64,000 bases of DNA, taken from assembly GCA_036365455.1 (NCBI GenBank), contig JAWQUS010000023.1:186001-250000 (forward strand), written 5' to 3'. Origin of the DNA: Macrosoma leucophasiata (taxonomy: Eukaryota; Arthropoda; Insecta; Lepidoptera; Hedylidae). The position numbers and the translations under genes are program-made. Positions 1 through 10,300 of this stretch are shown here, one piece after another (positions within the stretch are counted from its first letter, which is position 1; each line of letters opens with the position of its first letter). The notes under the pieces were generated by a model that was given only the letters and a program-made list of their open reading frames with translations, did not search any database and had not been told where the DNA came from.

Positions 1-85
1 GCCGACACCCGCCACCCGCCACACGTCACACGCCACCCGCCACACGTCACACGCCACACCCGCCACACCCGCCACACCGCGCTCA
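1..85. repeat. GC-rich CACCCGCC / CACGTCACACG minisatellite at window edge
   Basis: Imperfect repeats of CGCCACCCGCCACACGTCA type cover the first ~85 bp. It could be the edge of another Ermp1 exon-tail array lying to the left, but no coding motif is visible. Confidence 0.6.
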
Positions 86-302
86 GGCAGAGGGTGGTTA
101 GCGCGCAGCGTGAACTGCCACACTTGAGCGAATAAAACAACTCAACGAATGGGCTACACTGAATCACAACTGTACGTAGTACATTTTGTTTCGCTCCTCC
201 GGTCGCATCGCGAGTCGCCACCCACTGTAGCCTCAGCCTTACCGTCTTTATTAAATACGCATTTACAGCTTCACACTATGTATTGATCTGTACAATTTTT
301 TC

Positions 303-588
303 CTTCTTTATGTAATGGACGTAGCAAACAAGCATCCGGTTCACATTGATGCTAAGTGATGACTGCAGCCTATAGACACCCACACAAAGACCAAGGTCGA
401 AATGCAGATTCGTTACCACTCCTGAGGCCTAAGATTTTATGCCTCTGTGCCGGAAATTACAGGGCCGTTCACTACCACCTGACCGGAACACGATAGTGCT
501 GATCACTACCATTTATCGGCAAGAACATTAAGTAATGCGGTGGTGCCTACGCCCGCGAGCTCCGTCACTAGAGCTCTACCACCAGTAA
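303..588 (-). mobile_element. SINE of the CTGGTGGTAGAGCTC family, full-length
   Basis: On the minus strand it starts TTACTGGTGGTAGAGCTC and ends with the GATGTTAAGTGAT-like tail region and TTTCTTTATGTAATGG on the plus side. It is about 286 bp. The same family recurs at least eight times in the window. The 3' tail resembles that of common lepidopteran SINEs (inference from recall). Confidence 0.8.
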
Positions 589-964
589 GAAAAACACATA
601 AATCGTGGTACACATTGAAATGATATATAAGTGGGAATTGACAACATTTCATATTTTTGGGAGGGGTGGGGCGAGATCACAGATCACCAATAGATACCGC
701 ATACAGGGCGACCGACGCGCACAACAAGTTGCTAGCTAATTTGCTAGCTTATTTTCAATGCTCGAAATCGCGACGCCAATGACGCCATTACCGACCAAGC
801 CTCCGACCCGTTCGTACGTGAGAAATAATTCATTTTCTACCGAAAATATCTAGGGAATGGCTTCCTGCGCTAAAATCATGTCTAAATACGTCTAGAACAT
901 CAAATATTAAAAAAGATGGTATGACAGTTCACCGGTAAGTAAATAAATTCATTTAAAACACTTA

Positions 965-1110
965 CCCCCTTATTCATAAACGTATTTTAGCTAAAGTGTT
1001 GCTAATCTCTCCTTTGTCTCTTTCTATCCTGCATATTTGGCAATGCAACTGACAAGGACAAACCATTCTATAGCTAAAAGGTATCTAATGTACGTTTATG
1101 AATAAGGGGG
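965..1110. mobile_element. PIF/Harbinger-type MITE, 146 bp, TTA target duplication
   Basis: Terminal inverted repeats CCCCCTTATTCATAAACGT and its complement are flanked by TTA on both sides (962-964, 1111-1113). There is no ORF. A truncated relative lies at 30329-30379. Confidence 0.8.
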
Positions 1111-1493
1111 TTATTATCAGAGATCAACTGAAACTGGATTAAGCACAAGTACATTTTCGCAAAGTCCTGCTCACTCATTACGTTATTTACATTATTAGTC
1201 CCTTTCTAAGATAAGAAAGTCGATCGATAGTGTTGTACCGCATATACGTTAGTCGGTATCGATATTTTTAATAAAACTTTAAAACCTTTATCAGAAAATA
1301 TGTAATAATACTACGTTTAGAATGGACACTTCGACGACCTACCTGTTTTGCCCTTCCCCTCTGAGCTCTTAGTTTAAAATCAGTTGGGTGATAAATTTAA
1401 GGTCTTGAGCGGTGTATTTTAGGATAATTTGAAAATGGAATATTTATGTACTTAATTCAATTTACCTACCAACCGCAAAGTGGTAGTGTCCAC

Positions 1494-2435
1494 CGCTATT
1501 GTGTTCGGTGGTAATGTACGGTGATAGAGCTCCAAGGAACGAGCTCGAAAGCGTGAACACCTACATGTTACCTATTTGACCTGCCAGTAAGTGGTTATCG
1601 GTTTTCTCTAATGTAAACCGTTATCCTGTTCCGGGTAGATGGTAATGTACAGTGGTAGAGCTCCAGAGCGAGCGAGCACCATCTTAAAAAGTTGGTGCCA
1701 TTTTCGTAATAAGCACTCCAAGAAACCTAGAAATTGATATCCATATCATATTATGAAAGTAAAAATCTCTGCGCCATCGTGGATCTGAAAACAGATGCCA
1801 TTTTCGTAATCAGCACCCCAAGAAACCTCGATATTGATACCCATATCACATTTTGAAAAAAAAAAAACGTCCATCCGCCATCTTGGATCTGAAAACAGAT
1901 GCCATTTTCTTAATCAGCACTCCAAGAAACCTCGAAATTGATACCTATATCACATTTTGAAAATAAAGTCCGCCCGCCATCTTGGAACTGAAAATGGATG
2001 CCATTTTCTCTTCATTTTTCATCTGTCCGCCTTCTTGAATTAGAAAAATGTACCTCAGGAAACCGTAAAATATAGATCCATATCATATTTTCTAAAAATA
2101 ATTATGTCCGCCATCTTTGACTTGAAAGGAGATACCATAATCGTAATTAAAACCTCAAGGAACCCTAACATTGACACCCACATTGCTTACATATTATCGT
2201 TAGGTACCATTTAGTGAAATGTAAATTGGGAAATGCGGTGGTGATCGTACGCCCTGAAGCTGCATCACTGAAGCTCTACCACAGTATATAACCTATCCCG
2301 AACATGATAACGGTTTACATTGGAGAAAACCGATAACCACTTGGCAGGTCAAATGGTAAAACATGTAGCTGTTCACGCCTTCGAGCTTATTCATTGGAGC
2401 TCTCTCACCGTACATTACCACCGAACACAATAGCG
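1494..2435. mobile_element. Foldback element with ~140-bp inverted arms and internal tandem repeats
   Basis: The left arm at about 1494-1636 (CGCTATTGTGTTCGGTGG ... CCGGGTA) is complementary to the right arm at about 2296-2435. The centre (1687-2185) holds about five copies of a ~110-bp unit recognisable by GCCATCTTGGATCTGAAAA and CCATTTTC. The arms carry GGTAATGTACGG and TAGAGCTCC, also found in the SINE family. Confidence 0.75.
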
Positions 2436-2595
2436 TTATAACTACAAGTAAATAAATACAAAATGTATCATACCTCGGCCGCACACGTCGCTGTAGAATA
2501 CCATTCCTTTGCCAAAAGAGGATGGAGGTTGGGTGAGGCGGGGAAATCGGGCGGGATGTCGAAGTGTCCATTCGTATTATTATTACGCATTCTCC

Positions 2596-2712
2596 GGCTC
2601 AACTACCATACATTACCACTATCACTTTAGCGGCAGGTAAAATATATAATGCGGAGGTGCTGATTGAGCTCGAGAGTGATCTTGAGTTCGTTAAGTAAGC
2701 TCTACCACTAAT
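2596..2712 (-). mobile_element. Diverged SINE fragment
   Basis: CATTACCACTATCACTTTAG and AAGCTCTACCACTAA match the 5' half of the window's main SINE family on the minus strand. It is heavily mutated. Confidence 0.55.
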
Positions 2713-3160
2713 TTCCTTTTTTTTTTATATTTTCTTCTAAAAAAAAATTATTTTGATAAGTGCGTGTGTAAATACATGTCACTGATTGATGTCTATGTAA
2801 TAGGTAACCAGATTTTAAGCGTTTGTATGGAATTTCCGTACAATTGTTATAATTTAAGAGATGCTTTAAAGTGGCCTATTTAAATGATATTTTAATAAAT
2901 AATCATAATCCGCTGTGCTGTACATGCGCGATGGCCTGACAAACATTTAAAGTTACATATACTTTTAAGTTATAACGTAAAATAATTACTTTATTGGCAT
3001 TAAATTTAAGCGTTTTTATTTACCTACTCAAATGATATACTATTAGTATTTTAATTTACCTATTTCTGAAATTATGAATATATTATTTCCAATTACTGAC
3101 AACTGTAATTACCAAGTTCTGCTGAATTATCTATAAAAAAGCAAATAAATGTAAAAAAAA
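2713..3160. other. AT-rich sequence, nothing recognised
   Basis: No coding frame, inverted repeat or RNA motif stands out. The C-terminal Ermp1 exons were looked for on the minus strand here and were not found. Confidence 0.5.
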
Positions 3161-3194
3161 TATCGATAAAAAATATCGATAAGAAATATCGATA
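3161..3194. promoter_or_regulatory. Three TATCGATA motifs at 13-bp spacing
   Basis: TATCGATA occurs at 3161, 3174 and 3187. This octamer is the DRE core bound by DREF in insects. About 30 bp further right are GGGGCGGG and CCAATTACAG. The cluster looks promoter-like, but no gene on the plus strand follows it. It may be chance or part of a transposon. Confidence 0.3.
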
Positions 3195-3364
3195 GCTTCC
3201 CAGCTCGATGAGTGGGCGTATGGGGCGGGCCAAGTCTCCAATTCAAACAGCCAATTACAGCGCTTCAGTTACGTCTCCCGCAACACCCGCGTACCTCGAA
3301 AACGGTGAACACGGCTCCGAACAAATATTCACTAATGCGGTATCTATCGGGGGTGATCCGCGGG

Positions 3365-4080
3365 CGAGACTCACGTCGGGCGGGAGCGGCGCGGTGCCGG
3401 CGCGGCCCAGCACGGGCACGAACATGGCGAGCGAGCCCAGCGCCAGGTACCGGGCGCGGGAGGGGGCGGGAGGGGGTAGGGAGGGGGGCGAGACTCACGT
3501 CGGGCGGGAGCGGCGCGGTGCCGGCGCGGCCCAGCACGGGCACGAACATGGCGAGCGAGCCCAGCGCCAGGTACCGGGCGCGGTAGGGGGTACGAGGGGG
3601 CGGGAGGGGGTAGGGAGGGGGGCGAGACTCACGTCGGGCGGGAGCGGCGCGGTGCCGGCGCGGCCCAGCACGGGCACGAACATGGCGAGCGAGCCCAGCG
3701 CCAGGTACCGGGCGAGGGAGGGGGCGGGAGGGGGTAGGGAGGGGGGCGAGACTCACGTCGGGCGGGAGCGGCGCGGTGCCGGCGCGGCCCAGCACGGGCA
3801 CGAACATGGCGAGCGAGCCCAGCGCCAGGTACCGGGCGAGGGAGGGGGCGGGAGGGGGTAGGGAGGGGGGCGAGACTCACGTCGGGCGGGAGCGGCGCGG
3901 TGCCGGCGCGGCCCAGCACGGGCACGAACATGGCGAGCGAGCCCAGCGCCAGGTACCGGGCGCGGGAGGGGGCGGGAGGGGGTAGGGAGGGGGGCGAGAC
4001 TCACGTCGGGCGGGAGCGGCGCGGTGCCGGCGCGGCCCAGCACGGGCACGAACATGGCGAGCGAGCCCAGCGCCAGGTAC
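3365..4080 (-). repeat. Exon-tail array J: 6 copies of a 124-bp exon+donor unit
   Basis: Each unit holds the last 76 bp of Ermp1 exon J, its GTGAGT donor and about 48 bp of G-rich intron. Unit starts are near 3366, 3490, 3624, 3748, 3872 and 3996, so the spacing is 124 bp except for one of 134. The right-most copy is the functional exon. The left edge passes abruptly into unrelated sequence at about 3365. Confidence 0.95.
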
Positions 4081-4381
4081 AGCGTCTGCAGCGCGCCCAG
4101 CGCCGCGCCCGCCGCCCACCACGCGGCGCGCGCCCGCCCCCCCGAGCGCGTCAGGCTGGCCGCCGCGTCCGCCAGCGCGCCCGGCCCGCACCAGAGCAGC
4201 GGCAGGAAGGCGGAGCGCAGGCGCGCGGCGGCGCCCAGGGCGAGCGCGGCGGCGGCCAGCGCGCAGCCCGCGTCCCCCAGCGCGCGCGCCGCCCAGCCGC
4301 CGCGCACGAGCGCGCGCGCCCCGCCCCGCGCCGCCCGCGCCCGCCACACGGCGCGCGCCGCCCACCACGCCCCGCTCAGCG
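4005..4381 (-). CDS. Ermp1: Ermp1 exon J: transmembrane region ending [12 protein letters not shown]
   Basis: The acceptor is CGTCCGCAG and the 5'-most donor is GTGAGT at 4004. It encodes an Ala/Arg-rich run, then [18 protein letters not shown], a hydrophobic segment and [19 protein letters not shown], matching the F-x-P-x-L-G-R-x-G motif of the family. It is the last exon visible. Phase 1 in and 0 out fit the neighbours. The final 76 bp are amplified downstream (6 copies). Confidence 0.85.
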
Positions 4382-7300
4382 CTGCGGACGAACGCGTGCG
4401 TTAATCGCGGGACGTTCGGGTTGTATCTACTGTATGCGAATCGCTCCGGCCCGCCCCGGCGTGTACGGCTCCGTGATGGCTACCACGGAGACCGTTACAC
4501 TCGGTCCCAGGGGTGGCGACGCATCTTCATTTTGAACACTTATTTTATGCAAATGTCTATAGGCTGCAGTCATTACTTAACGACGATGTGAGTTGCATGC
4601 TCGTTTTTTTAGGTAGTGTCCACGGCTATTGTGATCAACGGTATTGTGATTATGAACTCCGTAATACGTATAAGTAGTATATACAGGGTGTCCCAGAACT
4701 CAACGTCAAACCGAAACGAGGTGACAGGATTGATTGTAACCATCATGAGAAAAATCAGAAAAAAAATCTATCTCATACAATTTGAAAATTATGGGCATTT
4801 AAGGAAATCCTAGAAATTTGGTCAAAGTGTAACCATTTTTCGCTTATTGTGGTTAATTTTTATTATTTTTGTTCATTTAAACTTTGGAACCGTAACCTTA
4901 AATAACATCTTGAGAATCACAGTCTAAAATAATGACACAATTACCCCAAGTTTCCTAGAATTTAGACTATTTGTTAAACTACGAATTTAAAATTTTCAAA
5001 CTATGTCGACATTGAAACACCCTTTTTAAAAAAATGCACTAGAGTGCCTTGGCAAGTGCCATTAAAAGTTGGCGTTTCATCAGGATTGTAAAATGGTACA
5101 ATACTTATTAGTTTCATACTAAAAAAAACGAGTAAAAAAATAAAAACCTCATGTAACCAGATTTTTGCTAACCCATTTTACTCAGTTAAAATGTTTTTTA
5201 TTCGCACAAGTCCTTGGTAGGTTTGCTTGGTATGGCGTCTGTATCTGTTTCATTCGCACTCGTTTAAACGATGCATCTCACTGCGTGGCGTCACTATCTG
5301 TCTCGCTCGCTCATGGCAAACATATCCACTATCCATCTCTCTCATCATTTTGCCGTAAAATAAAGAACCTACCAAGGGCTTGTGCGAATAAAAAACATTT
5401 TAACTGAGTAAAATGGGTTGGGATAATGGCACTTGACAAGGCACTCTCTCTCATTTTTTTAAATCAGGGTGTTTCAAAGTCGACAAAGTTTGAAAATTTT
5501 AAATTCGTAGTTTAACAAATTGTCTAAATTCTAGGAAACTTGGGGTAATTGTGTCATTATTTTAGACTGTGATTCTCAAGATGTTATTTAAGGTTACGGT
5601 TCCTGTACGGTGCAACCATACAATAAAATAATCTTTGTCAGCAATTTACTTCTCAAGCGCATCGCTGTCGCTATGCGGAGTTCGCGTCGAATAGCATCAA
5701 AGTAGCCACGCGTTCCGCCGATCTTGCTTCCTGCCATCATAACCAATCATTTGTAAACCGTGAAATTACCGAATTATACAACTTTTTATATCCAATAAAT
5801 ATCTTTTTATTTGTTGGACTCATCCGTGACCCAACAGTTCCAAAGTTATAACCACAATAACCGAAAAATGGTTACATTTTGACCAAATTTCTAGGTTTTC
5901 CTTAAATGCCCATAATTTTCAAACTACATGGGATAGATTTTTATTCAGATTTTTCTCATGATGGATACAATTAATCCTGTCACCCCGTTTCGGCTTCACG
6001 TTGAGTTTTGGGACACCCTGTATAGTGATAGGTGTCTATTTCGTGGTATCTTGAGGTGGCGGCCGCCGCCCCCCGCAGCCCCGCGCCTTCCGCCCCCCGC
6101 CCCCACCGTACCGGGGAAGGCGTAGAGCGGCACGAGCAGGTAGGGGCGCGCGTAGAACAGAAGGCGCGCGCCGGCCGCGTGCAGCGTGGCGGCCGCCGCC
6201 CCCTGCACCCCCGCGCCCCCCGCCCCCCGCCCCCACCGTACCGGGGAAGGCGTAGAGCGGCACGAGCAGGTAGGGGCGCGCGTAGAACAGAAGGCGCGCG
6301 CCGGCCGCGTGCAGCGTGGCGGCCGCCGCCCCCTGCACCCCCGCGCCCCCCGCCCCCCGCCCCCACCGTACCGGGGAAGGCGTAGAGCGGCACGAGCAGG
6401 TAGGGGCGCGCGTAGAACAGAAGGCGCGCGCCGGCCGCGTGCAGCGTGGCGGCCGCCGCCCCCTGCACCCCCGCGCCCCCCGCCCCCCGCCCCCCGCCCC
6501 CACCGTACCGGGGAAGGCGTAGAGCGGCACGAGCAGGTAGGGGCGCGCGTAGAACAGCAGGCGCGCGCCGGCCGCGTGCAGCGTGGCGGCCGCCGCCCCC
6601 TGCACCCCCGCGCCCCCCGCCCCCCGCCCCCCGCCCCCACCGTACCGGGGAAGGCGTAGAGCGGCACGAGCAGGTAGGGGCGCGCGTAGAACAGCAGGCG
6701 CGCGCCGGCCGCGTGCAGCGTGGCGGCCGCCGCCCCCTGCACCCCCGCGCCCCCCGCCCCCCGCCCCCCGCCCCCACCGTACCGGGGAAGGCGTAGAGCG
6801 GCACGAGCAGGTAGGGGCGCGCGTAGAACAGCAGGCGCGCGCCGGCCGCGTGCAGCGTGGCGGCCGCCGCCAGCGCCGCCAGCAGCCCGCCGCCCGCCGC
6901 GCCCATCGTCGCCAGCGCGCCGTCACCCACCGCGCCCAGCCACGCTGCGCCGCTCACGTACACTGCCCACCGGAACACCACACACGTACGTTACACAATA
7001 TATCATGAAATTAAAGCATCACCGAGCGGCAGGCGCAGGGCCGCGAGCGCGAGCGTGGCGGGCAGGTGGACACTCACGAGCGGCGCGCGCGCGGGCGGCG
7101 GTGAGCAGCAGGCGCAGGGCCACGAGCGCGAGCGTGGCGGCCACGGCGGCGAGCGCGGCGGGCGGGCGCGCGCACACCACGACGACGCCCGCCACGTCGA
7201 AGAACACGGGCGCCGGCCCCGCCTCCACCGGCTCCACCAGCGCCTCGCTCGACAGGATGCCTGCGGATATTAGCAACAAAACGTCCGTTCGTATGTCAGA

Positions 7301-10300
7301 ATTTTGATACCTTGAAGCGAAAACTTCTTTTCCGCGGTTACGATGAAACGAAAAAGCGACAGTATAAAAAAGATAGACACAAGGTCACAACATTTCTGAA
7401 AGTTTGTCTGCGGCGGCGGTGCGTGTAGTGTGTAGTGTGTACGCACCGCGCGCGAGGGCCAGCACGTTGTCCCCGGCGCGCTGCAGGGCGGCGGGCGGCA
7501 CGGCGGCGGCGGTGTCGAGGTGCGTGTGGTCCCAGTGTGTGTAGTGTGGTCCCAGTGTGTGTAGTGTGTAGTGTGTACGCACCGCGCGCGAGGGCCAGCA
7601 CGTTGTCCCCGGCGCGCTGCAGGGCGGCGGGCGGCACGGCGGCGGCGGTGTCGAGGTGCGTGTGGTCCCAGTGTGTGTAGTGTGGTCCCAGTGTGTGTAG
7701 TGTGTAGTGTGTACGCACCGCGCGCGAGGGCCAGCACGTTGTCCCCGGCGCGCTGCAGGGCGGCGGGCGGCACGGCGGCGGCGGTGTCGAGGTGCGTGTG
7801 GTCCCGGTGTGTGTAGTGTGGTCCCAGTGTGTGTAGTGTGTAGTGTGTACGCACCGCGCGCGAGGGCCAGCACGTTGTCCCCGGCGCGCTGCAGGGCGGC
7901 GGGCGGCACGGCGGCGGCGGTGTCGAGGTGCGTGTGGTACACGTACCCGTTGCTGCTCCACGCCAGGTCCACGCCTGCAACACGCGTCCGCCCAGTTAGC
8001 CCCCTTCGCCCCGTTAGTCTGTCTCCGTACACAGCGCCGACTTTCATCGACGGTAACTCATCAGCGATGTCGAAATCGTCGTGTCACTGCTACGTGGTGA
8101 CGTCGAAGTAAATCTAAAAAGTCACTAGCTACCGACGACCCCGTCCCTGTACGGACGCATTTCGTACACATTTTCATTGTGCAAACCTACGGTGATTCTT
8201 TTGTTTGTACAAACTCAAACTCAAAAATTCATTTAATCACTTGGTAATAATAGAATTTGCTTATGATAGGTCAAATTACAAATATAAAATTAAAGCGAAT
8301 AACAACTGATACGTTGATTAATATGTCAAAGTAAATAAATTAATAAAAGTCCAAAAATACTTAATAATAAAAATAGGTATCAACAGAATGTTCCATACTC
8401 TCTTTTACAAACGGCAAGATAAGACTAAACAAAAAGAATATGGGACATTCTTTGTCATTCACTGGCAGAGTTCCAAAGCCCACATTACTGAGAAAAAACC
8501 TGCCAAAACAAAACTCAGTAGGGTCTTTTCAAAATATGTTCCTTAAAACTATTTTCACAATATGACACTTATAACTATGTTTTACAATTTCAAGTACAAT
8601 GCACATTCATTTCACAAAATTATTGTTTAGTCTTGTGGAGCTAGACCAGCATTTGTCCAGGCATCTCTATCCTTTAGATAGTCATCGAGTCTATAGTACG
8701 CATTCTTACATAGTGTGCGTTTAATACATGACTTGAATTTATTATCTGTAAGTTCAAGAATGTTGGACGGAATTTTGTTATAAAACTGTATACAACATGT
8801 TAAGAAACATTTATGTGTTTTCGATAGGCAAAAACTTGGAAATACTAATTTATTTTTATTTCTGGTATTATAAGTATGTATATCATTAATTTTCTTAAAT
8901 AAGTGCAAGTTTTTCCTAGCATACAATATATTTTCATAAATATATTGGCAAGGGACCGTCATTATATTTATTTGCTTGAATAATTCTTTCAAGGAGTCAC
9001 GACTATTTAAGTTATATATCGCTCTAATAGCTCTCTTTTGTAATATAAATATACATGACACTGTGAAAGTAGCTGAAATAAACGAGTCTCGCAGTGTCGA
9101 CATCCGTTACCTGTCTAATCTTCCTGACGGCATAAGCAGCAGAACTTAGACGTTTTCCTTACAGTTTAATATGAGGACCCCATTGCAATTTTGAATCAAG
9201 CGTTATACCCAAGAAGACAGCTTCACTAACAAATAGTGTTTTATCATTGTTGAAGAATATTTCCCCTTCTTTACTTTTGACATTTGGAAGAGTAAAACGA
9301 ATACATTTAGTTTTTTTACTATTTAATGCAAGATTATTTACTGTAAACCAATTATGTACTTCTTGTATGGCTTTATTAATAGTATCATAATTTGGTTCTT
9401 TTCTATTCACTTTAAAGACCAGCGAGGTATCATCGGCAAATAAAATTGTTTTAGGCTCACTGATGGGCATCAAATGGAGCAAATCATTTATATATACTAA
9501 AAACAGAAATGGACCTAATATCGAGCCCTGTGGTACACCCATTTCTACTTTAGAGCCTGGTGATTTTACTCCGTTAACTTGTATTTTCTGTTCCCGGTTT
9601 TCTAGATATGATTTAATAAGTTGAAGGGCTTTACATCCAAGGCCATAGTGCTCAAGTTTGCACATTAACGTATTATGGTCCACGCAGTCAAATGCTTTTG
9701 AAAGGTCGCAAAAGATTCCTATAGCATCCTGCGAATCTTCCCAAGCTTCATAAATATGTTTAAGTAAAGCAACACCGGAATCAATTGTATTACAACCTTT
9801 TGTGAAACCAAATTGTTGGTGGTGTAAGATCTTATTTTACTTAAAGTGCTGCAGCAATTGATTAAGTATCACATTCTCGAAAACTTTACTAATAACGGGA
9901 AGAACAGATACCGGCCTATAATTATTCGGGTCTTTACTATCCTCTGATTTAAATAATGGTACGACTTTGTTCAGTTTTAACAAATCCGGAAAGATTCCCT
10001 GCTCAATACATAAATTAAAAATTGAAGATAAATAAGGCGCTACAGTACTAATAATCGATTTACACACTTTAACAGACATACCATAAATATCTTCAGTAGC
10101 TTTGTTTTTGAGCTGATTAAATGTGGATATGATTGTTACACATCACTAATAACATATCTATACAAATATGATGTGTGTGTTTGTGTGTTCGTATATGTCT
10201 GTACCGGAGAGGTTGGCGTAGTCTCGGAAGATGCGGAAGTCGGTGTCGGAGGGGATGAGGCCGCTCTCGAACAGCTCCTGCGCCAGCGAGGACGCGAACG

